A stretch of 64,000 nucleotides of DNA from the NCBI GenBank assembly GCA_037445025.1, contig JBBILI010000010.1, forward strand, positions 80,286 through 144,285. Direction: 5' to 3'. This DNA comes from CAIQQQ01 sp037445025. GTDB taxonomy: Bacteria > Pseudomonadota > Alphaproteobacteria > Acetobacterales > Acetobacteraceae. The translations under genes and the position numbers were made by a program. The notes under the pieces are model-generated. The model worked only from the letters and a program-made list of their open reading frames with translations, had not been told where the DNA came from and ran no database searches. Below, in pieces: positions 1 through 8,171 of the stretch. Every line of letters starts with the position of its first letter. Positions within the stretch are counted from its first letter, which is position 1.

Positions 1-2
1 AT

Positions 3-950
3 GAGCAGTACTGGACGGCTTCGGCCAGGTTCGCCGACGTGGTGCTGCCCGCAACACTTGGCCTGGAGCGCGACGATATCGGCTTCGGCGGTGGCGAAGG
101 CCATGTCGTGGCGATGCGCCAGGCGGTGCCGCCGCATGGCGAGGCGCGTGACGACTATACCATCTTCGCAGCCCTCGCCCGGCGCCTCGGCACGGCCGAC
201 ACCTACACCGAAGGCCGCGACGCCATGGGCTGGATCCGTGAGCTCTATGCCATCACACGCCGCCGGGCCGCCGATATCGACATCGACCTGCCCGATTTCG
301 AAACCTTCTGGAAACAGGGCCTGATCGATCTGCGCGCCCATGACCGGCCGATCGTCATGCACGCGGCGTTTCGCCGTGATCCGCAGCGCCACGCGCTGAA
401 GACGCCGTCCGGACGGATCGAGATCTTTTCAGAAACGATCCATGGCTTCCACCTGCCGGACTGCCCCGGCCATCCCGTGTGGCTGGAGCCTGCGGAATGG
501 CACGGCAACGCGGCCGGGCGGCTGCACATGCTGTCTGACCAGCCGTCGCGCAAGCTGCACGGGCAGCTCGACGCCAGCCCGTACTCCGCCGCCGGCAAGA
601 TCCAGGGCCGTGAGCCGATCCATCTCAACCCCATCGACGCCGCCGCCCGCGGCATCGAGGACGGCGACATGGTCGAGGTGTTCAACGACCGCGGGCTGTG
701 CCTCTCGGCCGCACGCGTCACTGACGATGTGATGCCGGGCGTGACGAGGCTGTCGACCGGGGCCTGGTTCGACTACGACTTCCAGTCCGGCATCGAAAAG
801 CACGGCAACCCCAACACCCTCACCCGCGACGCCGGCGCCTCGGAGCTCAGCCAGGGCTGCACGGCGCAGACCTGCCTCGTCGACATCCGCCGCGCCGATG
901 GGCCGATTCCACCGGTGACCGCCCATCTGCCGCCACGGTTCAGGGCCTGA
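3..950 (+). CDS. Molybdopterin-dependent oxidoreductase, BisC/TorA/DMSO-reductase family, C-terminal part
   Basis: The reading frame is open from the window edge, so the start lies upstream. The visible 315 codons cover the end of the catalytic region and the C-terminal molybdopterin-dinucleotide-binding domain. The block HMLSDQPSRKLHGQLD near the middle and the later stretch ending STGAWFD are typical of the biotin sulfoxide / TMAO / DMSO reductase branch. These enzymes reduce S- or N-oxides using a bis-MGD molybdenum cofactor. The N-terminus, which would show a Tat signal or the Mo ligand, is not in the window, so substrate and location cannot be told. The part that is present has no lesion. 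The next gene is convergent and ends 10 bases downstream. Confidence 0.85.
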   Translation, partial: EQYWTASARFADVVLPATLGLERDDIGFGGGEGHVVAMRQAVPPHGEARDDYTIFAALARRLGTADTYTEGRDAMGWIRELYAITRRRAADIDIDLPDFETFWKQGLIDLRAHDRPIVMHAAFRRDPQRHALKTPSGRIEIFSETIHGFHLPDCPGHPVWLEPAEWHGNAAGRLHMLSDQPSRKLHGQLDASPYSAAGKIQGREPIHLNPIDAAARGIEDGDMVEVFNDRGLCLSAARVTDDVMPGVTRLSTGAWFDYDFQSGIEKHGNPNTLTRDAGASELSQGCTAQTCLVDIRRADGPIPPVTAHLPPRFRA

Positions 951-960
951 GGCGCCTGGG

Positions 961-2127
961 TCACGCCGCGACGGCGTCGAGCGGGCCGGTCAGCACCGGG
1001 TGGTCCGCCGCGGCACCGTGCACGATGTAGGTCTCGAACATGCCGCCACCGGTCCTGCGGATCTGGTAGGACCGGCGCTTGGCGGGGCCTGCGAGGTGCA
1101 GGGCGCCGATGGCGGCATAGGGCGGATAGGGCTTGCAGAAACCGGCCTCGGCGTCGTTCCACATCGGCGTGCCGCGGTCGCAGATCCAGTTGCAGCCGGG
1201 ATCGAGAAAGGTCGCAAGGTCCGGCCTGCGATGCAGCGCCTGGTTGAGCGCGAACTGGTCATGCGGCACCAGCGCCCCGGTGCGCGCGATGGCGGCTTCG
1301 TAGCAATCCGCCCACAGGCGCCATTGCGGCGCCACTGCCCTGACCGCGAACATTCCGACATTGATATGGTCTCGGCTCAGCAGCCAGGCCTGAAACCGGT
1401 AGCCGCGGTCGCTCTCATGGGCGATGGCAAAGCCCGAGGCCAGGGCGCCCGCGATATACCAGTCCAGCACCGTCACGTCCTGCAGCCACACATCGGAATC
1501 GAGCCACTCATACACGTCAGAGCCGGGGAAATAGTCAGGCAGGAACGGCCGCGCCAGGAACGAGCGCAGCGTCGGCGGATGGTCATCCATTGCTAATCCA
1601 AAATGCACCGCGGGTGGCACCACGCGGACACCCTGCCTGCCAAGCCAGTCGAGCTCGGCGAAGGTCAGCCCGATATCGAGGCAGGCCAGGTCGATGAAGC
1701 CCGCCTGCGGCAAGGAGGCCAGCATGCCGCGCAGCAGCGGCATGAAGCGATGATCGGCGGCGCTCACCACCACCACACGCGTTGCAGCGACAGGGCCGTT
1801 CATGCGTTCAGATCCGTTCCGGCATCCGAGGCCGCGTGCCTCGGATGTCGCGAGGTTCATGGCGCGCGCCTTGCCGCCATTGGCCGGCAGCCGGATGACG
1901 CGGATGCGCGGATCCTCGTGGCTGACGAGGTCGGCGACATCGGCGCTGTCGTCGGTGGAGGCGTCGTCGATCACCAGGATCTCGATGTTGTGCATGGTCT
2001 GCGCCATGGCCGAGCGCAGGGAACGCTCGAGCGTGCCGGCGCTGTTGAGCACCGGGATGGCGATGATGACGAGCGGGTTGATGGGCCAGGCACGTGTTTC
2101 GCCGGGATCAGCGCTGGAGGCATCCAT
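961..2127 (-). CDS. Chimeric glycosyltransferase: GT2 N-terminal fragment fused to a second transferase domain
   Basis: Residues about 18-98 are the start of a GT2 (GT-A fold) domain: AIPVLNSAGTLERSLRSA, the VIDDASTDD nucleotide-binding block, then GKARAMNLATSEARG. In GT2 enzymes this block is followed at once by the metal-binding DxD strand; here it breaks off. From Met109 (position 1803) a different transferase-like domain begins with ATRVVVVSAADHRFMPLL and contains its own WLDSDVWLQD motif at about residue 208, which could be a DxD site. Met109 looks like the original start of the second gene. I read the gene as an in-frame deletion fusion. The second half may still be an active sugar transferase for EPS or cell-surface sugars; the first half cannot fold alone. 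Confidence 0.7.
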   Translation of the reverse strand: MDASSADPGETRAWPINPLVIIAIPVLNSAGTLERSLRSAMAQTMHNIEILVIDDASTDDSADVADLVSHEDPRIRVIRLPANGGKARAMNLATSEARGLGCRNGSERMNGPVAATRVVVVSAADHRFMPLLRGMLASLPQAGFIDLACLDIGLTFAELDWLGRQGVRVVPPAVHFGLAMDDHPPTLRSFLARPFLPDYFPGSDVYEWLDSDVWLQDVTVLDWYIAGALASGFAIAHESDRGYRFQAWLLSRDHINVGMFAVRAVAPQWRLWADCYEAAIARTGALVPHDQFALNQALHRRPDLATFLDPGCNWICDRGTPMWNDAEAGFCKPYPPYAAIGALHLAGPAKRRSYQIRRTGGGMFETYIVHGAAADHPVLTGPLDAVAA

Positions 2128-2342
2128 CTGCAGATCCTGTTTCAGTGATTCCGAATTCTAGATAAACGGCGTGACGCACTGGCCGAAATATCAAATCATG
2201 ATTTTCGCCAAATATCGCATCATATGCACTCTGTCATATGGTCAATGACTGAAAAGCAATTTGAATTTCGTGACCTCTTAACATTTACATTATCCCTGTT
2301 ATGCCTGGCTTGTTATTCCGGCGCATGGCGCAGCATTGATCT

Positions 2343-3142
2343 CCCCAGGGTTGCCGTTCGAACATCCGGCTGACGGCACGCGCGGCCCGGTGCCTTGGTG
2401 TTCTGCTCGCCCTGCTGGCGACGGGGCGCCCGGCGCATGCCGCCTCCCCTGATAACGCCGATGCCGCCCTGTGTGTCGCCGCCATCGCCCAGACCGAACG
2501 CCAGTCGGATCTGCCGCCGGCGCTGCTGAGCGCGATCGGCCTCGTCGAGACCGGGCGGGTCGATCCCCAGACCGGACATGTGGCGCCCTGGCCGTGGTCG
2601 CTCAACATCGCGGGCATCGATCATGTCTATGCCAGCAAGGCCGAGGCGATCGCGGGCGCTCTCGCGGCCCAGGCCGCCGGCATCCGCTCCATCGATGTGG
2701 CTGCATGCAGGTGAACCTGCTGTTTCATCCGCAGGCCTTCGCGAGCCTGGACGAGGCGCTCGATCCGCAGGCCAACGTCGCCTATGCCGCGGTGTTCCTG
2801 CGCCGCCTGCGGGCCGATCTCAGCAGCTGGCCGATGGCGGCGGACGCGTATCATTCGATGTCGCCGCCGCTCGCCAATGCCTATGTGGCCCGCGTGGCGG
2901 CGCATTGGTCACCGGCGCGCGGCTTCGTCATGCCCGGCACCGTGACCGCGCCGGTCGTCGTGCTGCCGAAGATCGATCCGTTTGACGTCATGACCCCCGC
3001 GCTGCAGGCCAGGGTCCGCGACGCGCTGTCCGACCGGCTGGCGCTGCTGGCCCGCTCGCGGCTGCCCGCACCCGTGACGCCGGCCGCACCGCCGTCGCAC
3101 ATGGTGCGCGAGGCCAGCCTCGCCGCCGGCCCCTGGCACTAG
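2343..3142 (+). pseudogene. Lytic transglycosylase (SLT domain), frameshifted
   Basis: Read in frame from about 2370, the sequence gives a signal peptide (LGVLLALLATGRPAHA) and an SLT-type domain with the catalytic glutamate in AIGLVETGR. At about 2697-2702 the frame is lost: GTGGCTGC stands where GTGGGCTGC would give the conserved DVGCMQVN block, so one G is missing. The rest (LLFHPQAFASLDEAL and onward) continues in the next frame to 3142. There is also no ATG in frame between the TGA at 2337 and the signal peptide, so the start is unclear or also damaged. The intact protein would be secreted to the periplasm to cut peptidoglycan, perhaps making room for the EPS export channel. Either a pseudogene or a homopolymer sequencing error. 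Confidence 0.75.
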
Positions 3143-3144
3143 CC

Positions 3145-4653
3145 ATGCCGGATTCCATGCCGGTCGAGACTGACGGACACGTGCTCGGCCAGCGCTCCGT
3201 GCGCGGCGGGCTTGCCACCTTCGCCGCCCAGGAGCTGCGCATCGTGCTGCAGTTCGGCTCGCAGATCGTGCTGGCGCGGCTACTGCTGCCCGCCGATTTC
3301 AGCCTTCTGGCCATGGTGGCGCCGCTGCTGACATTGGTGCAGATCTTCAACGAGCTCGGCCTGTCGCAGGCCACCATCCAGCGTGCCGAGATCTCGCATG
3401 GCGAGCTGTCGCAGCTGTTCTGGGTCAACCTCGCGGCCAGCCTTGCCCTGGCCTGCGCGATGGCGCTCGCCGCCCCGCTGGTCGTGTGGTTCTACGGCGA
3501 GCCCAGGCTTGGCATGATCTGCGTGTGTCTCGCAGCCCTGCTGGTGCTCAGCGGGCTCGGCGCGCAGCAGATCGCGCTGATGAACCGGCGGATGCGCTTC
3601 ACGGCACTGGCCACGATCGACATCGCCTGTGCCGCCGCCTCGGTGCTGGTGGGCATCGCCGCGGCCTTGCTGGGGATGGGCTACTGGTCGCTGGTGCTGA
3701 TGCAGGCGGCCAATTCGGCGACCATCCTCGTGATGTGCTGGATGATGTCCGACTGGCGGCCGGGATGGCCGCGCCACGCCGCCGGCCTGGGCGGGCTGCT
3801 GCGCTTCGGCGGCCATGTCACCGGTGCGAACCTGATCACCTTCCTCGGCGCCAATCTCGATCTGGTGCTGATCGGACGCCTCAGCGGCAGCGTGGCGCTG
3901 GGCCTGTATGACCGCGCCTTCCGGCTGGTGGCGGCGCCGATCTGGCAGATCAGCCTGCCGGTGGCGCGCGTCGCGGTGTCGCTGCTGTCGCGCCTGCACG
4001 GGCAGGAGGCGCGCTACCGTCACGCCTGGATCCGCATGCTGCAGCTGCTGCTGGCCATGACCACGCCCGCGGTGATCTGGACGGCGATGGCGGCCCCGGT
4101 GGTGGTGCCGCTGCTGCTGGGCCCCACCTGGCGGCCGGCGGCGCCGATCGTCTCGGCTCTGGCGCTGGCGACCGCCTTCGCCCCGCTCAGCATCAGCGCG
4201 GGCTGGCTGTTCGTCAGCCAGGGCCGCACCGGCGAGCAGCTGCGCTTCGTCAGCCTCAAGGCGGCGCTGGCCATACTTTCGCTGCTGGCCGGGCTGCCCT
4301 GGGGCGCGCTGGGTGTGGCACGTGCCGCGGCCGTGGCGGCCCTGCTGGTGCATGGCTCGCAGCTCTGGGGCGCGGGCCTGCGCGGGCCGGTGACGCATGG
4401 CACGATCCTGCGCGGCTGTGCGCCGGTGGCGCTGGGTGCGCTGGCCTGTGGCGCGGGTCTGGCGCTGTTCCAGCGCGTGGCGGTGCCGGGGAACTGGCCC
4501 GCGCCGCTGTGGCTGCTGGCGGGGGTTGTGGCGTCCTATGCCAGTTTCGGTGCGGGGGTCGTGGCGTTGGGCGAGGGCCGGCACCTGCTCGGGGACATTC
4601 GCCGGCTGCGGCGTTTCATGCCCGGTGCCAGATCCGGAGATAGTCGAGCGTGA
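3145..4653 (+). CDS. Wzx/MATE-MVF-type polysaccharide flippase
   Basis: The 502-residue product is almost wholly hydrophobic, with about 12-14 membrane spans. Its N-terminal pattern (VRGGLATFAAQELRIV, ARLLLPADFSLLAMV, FNELGLSQATIQ) is that of the oligosaccharide flippase family near WzxC/ExoT. Such proteins turn lipid-linked repeat units from the cytoplasmic to the periplasmic face of the inner membrane during EPS or O-antigen synthesis. It starts two bases after the stop of the transglycosylase remnant, so the two were probably one transcript. Its 3' end overlaps the convergent GH16 gene by 38 bases. Length and reading frame look normal. Confidence 0.85.
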   Translation: MPDSMPVETDGHVLGQRSVRGGLATFAAQELRIVLQFGSQIVLARLLLPADFSLLAMVAPLLTLVQIFNELGLSQATIQRAEISHGELSQLFWVNLAASLALACAMALAAPLVVWFYGEPRLGMICVCLAALLVLSGLGAQQIALMNRRMRFTALATIDIACAAASVLVGIAAALLGMGYWSLVLMQAANSATILVMCWMMSDWRPGWPRHAAGLGGLLRFGGHVTGANLITFLGANLDLVLIGRLSGSVALGLYDRAFRLVAAPIWQISLPVARVAVSLLSRLHGQEARYRHAWIRMLQLLLAMTTPAVIWTAMAAPVVVPLLLGPTWRPAAPIVSALALATAFAPLSISAGWLFVSQGRTGEQLRFVSLKAALAILSLLAGLPWGALGVARAAAVAALLVHGSQLWGAGLRGPVTHGTILRGCAPVALGALACGAGLALFQRVAVPGNWPAPLWLLAGVVASYASFGAGVVALGEGRHLLGDIRRLRRFMPGARSGDSRA

Positions 4654-5485
4654 AGTCCCAGTTCGCCGTGGTGGCCTGCATGCCCGAGAGATCGACGCCG
4701 CGCAGGTTCATGCCAATTTGATTGGTGATCAGGATATGCGCGGGCGGCGCGTTCCAGCGAAACGCCATCCGCCGGATCGGCTTGCCGTCCAGCGGCCAGA
4801 CCGGCTGGTCCAGCACCCAGTCCAGCGCAAACACATGGAAATCCTGCGCGAAGCTGAAGCCGGGATCATAGCGCGCGCCTTGCAAAGGCGGGCCGAGGTC
4901 ATGCGGCGGGCCGAAGCCGTCGCTGTCCGGGCCGGGGTGCACCGCCGTCTCCAGGATGCGCGGCTCGGTGCGGCCCTGCCAGACGTAGAACTCGAAGATG
5001 TCGATCTCGGGCGGCCAGGGCAGTGCCGAGAACTGCCCGTCCGCCGTCTCCACACCGGGGTTGAGCCAGAATGCCGGCCATACGCCGAGGAATTGCGGCA
5101 GGCGGGCGCGCAGCTCCACCAGCATGCCCGGAGTGAACGGCAGCAGAGCGCGCAGCATGCCGCTTTCCAGACCGCCGGTGCGCAGGCCGCCGCCGGGCGG
5201 CACGCGGCCTTTCAGCACCAGCCGGTCCTCGGTGAACACATGCAGCGAGCTTGGGTCGCCGTCGGGGTAGTCGCGATGCAGCGACCAGTAGGACGGCAGC
5301 GTGTCGAGCCGGCCGCCGTCATAGATGTATCGAAACCGGAACACCTTGGCGAGCTCCACCATCGTGCGGATGGTCGCGTCGGCGCGGGTGCGCCCGAAGC
5401 TGTAGTCGGCCGCCAGGGTGAAATCGCCGGTGACGCCGAGCGGCCGCAGGACCGTCGGCGCCGGCGGCACCACGGCAAGCGCCAT
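4616..5485 (-). CDS. Glycoside hydrolase family 16 protein (ExoK-like)
   Basis: The 289-residue product carries the GH16 active-site signature EIDIFE at about residues 163-168, where the two glutamates act as nucleophile and acid/base and the aspartate supports them. Flanking blocks (VWPAFWLNPG before it, FHVFALDW after it) fit the family's beta-jelly-roll. GH16 enzymes next to EPS genes usually trim or depolymerise the polymer's beta-glucan backbone. I see no clear Sec signal at the N-terminus, so export would need another route or a different start. The start overlaps the stop of the wza remnant by a few bases, so it is the third gene of a regulator, exporter, hydrolase set on this strand. 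It converges on the flippase gene. Confidence 0.85.
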   Translation of the reverse strand: MALAVVPPAPTVLRPLGVTGDFTLAADYSFGRTRADATIRTMVELAKVFRFRYIYDGGRLDTLPSYWSLHRDYPDGDPSSLHVFTEDRLVLKGRVPPGGGLRTGGLESGMLRALLPFTPGMLVELRARLPQFLGVWPAFWLNPGVETADGQFSALPWPPEIDIFEFYVWQGRTEPRILETAVHPGPDSDGFGPPHDLGPPLQGARYDPGFSFAQDFHVFALDWVLDQPVWPLDGKPIRRMAFRWNAPPAHILITNQIGMNLRGVDLSGMQATTANWDFTLDYLRIWHRA

Positions 5486-6077
5486 CAGCCGGCGCCGCCG
5501 CAGCAGGGCAGGCGAGCGGATCGGAAATGCCGCTCGTAGACGTCGATCACATCTCCGGGTGCGATGAACGACAGCGGGGTGACCTTGCCGGCGACCGCCT
5601 CATGATCGGTGGTGCGCACGACCTTGGCGTCGTCCTGCACGCCGCGATAGGTGAAGCCGCCGGCCACGGCCACCGTGGTCAGCAACGTCATGCCCGGCTG
5701 GTAGGGATACTGCCCGGGCTTGGCCACCTCGCCGAGGATGTAGACCGGCCGGTAGCTGACCACCTCGACGGCGATCCTGGGATCGCGCAGCAGGTTGCGG
5801 CGTTTCAGCTCGGCGGCGATCTGGACATCGACCTGCTCGGGCGTGAGGCCCGCGGCATGCACGCTGCCGAGCAGCGGAAGAGCGATGTAGCCGCGGTCAT
5901 CGACGCGGAAATCGCCGGTAAGCTGGTCCTCGCCGAAGGTTAGATGCGGATCTGCTCGCCAGCACCCAGCGTGTACGCGTCGTTGGTGTAAGGCGGCAGG
6001 GCGGCGAGGTTGGCGCCTGGGGTGCAGCCGGCGGCGAGCAGCAGAAGGGCGGGCAGTGCGAACGTCACGCGTTTCAT
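5485..6077 (-). pseudogene. Wza-like polysaccharide export lipoprotein, frameshifted
   Basis: The start at 6077 is preceded by GGGAGA and opens a lipoprotein signal (ALPALLLLAAGC), then AYTLGAGEQIRI, the usual beginning of the poly-export domain. Directly after this comes a TAA (5940-5942). In the next frame the expected continuation TFGEDQLTGDF follows, then the SLBB-like region VYILGEVAKPGQYPYQPG, to 5485. One missing base at about 5940 explains the break. The intact protein would form the outer-membrane EPS channel. The upstream Crp gene ends within 60 bases and the GH16 start overlaps the stop, so this is an operon. If the frameshift is real, EPS export through this protein is lost. Confidence 0.8.
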
Positions 6078-6130
6078 GAGAAGTCTCCCGGATACATTCG
6101 GTGTTGCAATGATGCTGGCGTCGGACCGGC

Positions 6131-6814
6131 TCATCCCGCCACCCGGTTCGGGGCTGCGGGGCTCAAGGCCGCGGCGCCGGGCGGTCCGAACGGGGCGCCC
6201 TGCCAGCCATGGCCGCCGGCGTTCTGTTCGAGTCCGGCACGGTCGATGACGGTGATACGGCCGCGCCCGGCCGGGATGAGATGCGAATCGTGCAGGGCAC
6301 AGACGACGACGATGACACTTGCCCGACGCACCCCGAGCACGACCGACAGCGCCTCATGGGTGATCGGCAGTTCGTCGCCGTCGATCCTGTCATGCGCCAT
6401 CAGCAGCCAGCGGATGCAGCGCTCCACCAGCGTGTTCTGGGCGTTGCTGGCCGCTGTCTGCATGGTCTGCTGCATCAGGCTTTGCACATACACAAGACAC
6501 AGCTCGCGCAGCGCCGGGCGGCCGGTGATGAAGTTCATCAGGTCGACCACCTTGAGGCGCACGGCCACACCCTGGATCTGGCTGACGGCGTTGGCCCCGG
6601 AGATCGCGTCGGTGGCCAGCACGGCGAGGCAGCCGACCATGCCTTCCTCGATGAAGAAGACGTGTTCGGTCGACTGTCCCGGCTCGATCAGCACCTGGCC
6701 CGGAACCAGCCGCACCCGGGTGAGATGCGGACGCAGCTCGGCCAGATCCTCTGCCGACAGGCTGGCCAGGATCTCGTTGCGGATCGTCTGATGGGGAGCG
6801 AACGCCAGGCCCAT
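6131..6814 (-). CDS. Crp/Fnr-family transcriptional regulator, possibly with an internal deletion
   Basis: The N-terminal half is a cyclic-nucleotide-binding-type barrel (RLVPGQVLIEPGQSTEHVFF); the C-terminal half has the Crp-type winged helix (ITHEALSVVLGVRRASVIVV as recognition region). No Fnr-like cysteine cluster is visible. In relatives the barrel reads EEGMVS, a strand, then REGMVG; here EEGMVGCLAVL runs straight on, as if about 15-20 residues between the two EGMV motifs had been lost in frame. That would damage the sensory pocket. The gene is first in the strand and likely controls the EPS genes around it, either its own operon or the divergent sugar transferase operon across the 536-bp spacer. 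Confidence 0.75.
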   Translation of the reverse strand: MGLAFAPHQTIRNEILASLSAEDLAELRPHLTRVRLVPGQVLIEPGQSTEHVFFIEEGMVGCLAVLATDAISGANAVSQIQGVAVRLKVVDLMNFITGRPALRELCLVYVQSLMQQTMQTAASNAQNTLVERCIRWLLMAHDRIDGDELPITHEALSVVLGVRRASVIVVVCALHDSHLIPAGRGRITVIDRAGLEQNAGGHGWQGAPFGPPGAAALSPAAPNRVAG

Positions 6815-7350
6815 GACATCTCCTTGTTGGTCAGGGTCGCCCTCCCCTCAAGCGGCGGGATGCGGGTTGCGGTGGTCCGCCGGCCCTCTGCCGATGACGG
6901 AGATCGGGTGCCGACATGTTGGCAATTAGGCCCGGAAAAGCAGCCCGCCATTAAACAATGATAATATAGTTACAATAAAATAGGACCAATGGACGTTTCA
7001 TTGTAACTTAAGTATTTTGAATTTGGCGATGCATCTACAGCAAAGCACAGTACGCCAGCAGACGTCGCTGGAGCACGATCTGGCTTTGACAGCGCACAGC
7101 GCACGACAGCCCCCTAATATTGTTGATTTTGCATGCCCGAATGGACCATGGCGCGCGCTCTCAGGAATTACTGAAATACTAGACTAATGTTATGGAGCAT
7201 GCGTCCGTTAATTATTAAACAGCAACGCAAGCCCTGAACCAAAACCGATATCGTCTGTGCAGTCCTTCAGGGACTTTTGCCACAAGCCCAACGACGCCAC
7301 TGCGCCGGGACTGTTCCACTTCATCCCCTCACCATGATCGGGACCGCACC
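6815..7350. promoter_or_regulatory. Divergent intergenic region between Crp-type regulator and EPS sugar transferase
   Basis: This 536-bp gap separates two divergent transcripts and must hold both promoters. The stretch 6950-7260 is clearly richer in A and T than the surrounding genes. TTGACA occurs at 7086-7091 and TAATAT at 7115-7120, but the spacing of 23 bases is too long for a good sigma-70 promoter. I see no convincing Crp-type palindrome and no open reading frame with coding character. Confidence 0.4.
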
Positions 7351-8133
7351 ATGATCCAGGCTGCCCCCGCCCCGTCCGCCGACGGTGCAGCCTCGCCGTC
7401 GCCCTGGGCCCGGCTCCTGCCCATCCCGGGTCTGCGCCGACTGATGGCAGACCTCGTCCTGCGCGACGTGCCGGACGCGCCGGCCGATCTGCTGCAGCAC
7501 CGGCACCGGAAGCTGGACCGCCCGCTGGAGCGGCGCTGCAAGGTCGCGTTCGACTGGATCGCCTCGGCCAAGGCGCTCATCGTGATCGCGCCGGTGCTGT
7601 GCACCATCGCTGTCCTGGTCAAGCTCGACGGCGGACCCGCGCTGTTCGGCCATGTGCGGATCGGGCGGGACGGGCGGCCGTTCCGATGCCTGAAGTTCCG
7701 CTCGATGGTGACCGACAGCGAGGCCGCCCTGTCCTGCCTGCTGCGGGACGATCCGCTGGCCGCGGCCGAGTGGGCGGAAACCCAGAAGCTGCATCACGAC
7801 CCGCGCATCACCCCGATCGGCCGGTTCCTGCGCGCCTCCAGCCTCGACGAGCTGCCGCAGCTGTTCAACATCCTGCGCCTTGAGGTGAGCCTGGTCGGGC
7901 CGCGCCCGATCGTGGCCGCCGAGGTGCCGCGCTACGGCGCCGAGATCGGCGTCTACCACTCGATCCAGCCGGGCCTCACCGGGCTGTGGCAGATCAGCGG
8001 CCGCAGCGGCACGACCTACGACGAACGGGTGCAGCTCGATACCGCCTATGTCCGCAACTGGTCGTTTTGGTCCGATATCAAAATCATCCTGCGGACCGTG
8101 CCGGCCGTGCTGCGCAGCCGCGGCGCCTGCTGA
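7351..8133 (+). CDS. Priming sugar transferase (undecaprenyl-phosphate phosphoglycosyltransferase, ExoY/PssA type)
   Basis: The 260-residue product has the bacterial sugar-transferase core: one membrane span at about 68-90, then GPALFGHVRIGRDGRPF, LKFRSMVTD, DPRITPIGRFLR, SLDELPQLFNIL, SLVGPRPI and the C-terminal PGLTGLWQISGRSG block. All the catalytic blocks are present (basic KFRSM, the DE of SLDELPQ). These enzymes place the first sugar phosphate on undecaprenyl phosphate at the inner membrane and so start EPS repeat-unit synthesis. It is the single-span (ExoY/PssA) form rather than the long WbaP form. First gene of a rightward operon with the AAA ATPase and glycosyltransferases. No lesion seen. 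Confidence 0.9.
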   Translation: MIQAAPAPSADGAASPSPWARLLPIPGLRRLMADLVLRDVPDAPADLLQHRHRKLDRPLERRCKVAFDWIASAKALIVIAPVLCTIAVLVKLDGGPALFGHVRIGRDGRPFRCLKFRSMVTDSEAALSCLLRDDPLAAAEWAETQKLHHDPRITPIGRFLRASSLDELPQLFNILRLEVSLVGPRPIVAAEVPRYGAEIGVYHSIQPGLTGLWQISGRSGTTYDERVQLDTAYVRNWSFWSDIKIILRTVPAVLRSRGAC

Positions 8134-8171
8134 AACACCGGTTTCCAACAACAGTTCGAAACGAGATCGCC

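Noticed and set aside
7086..7120. Sigma-70 promoter TTGACA...TAATAT
   Set aside because: The spacing of 23 bases is too long for a standard promoter.
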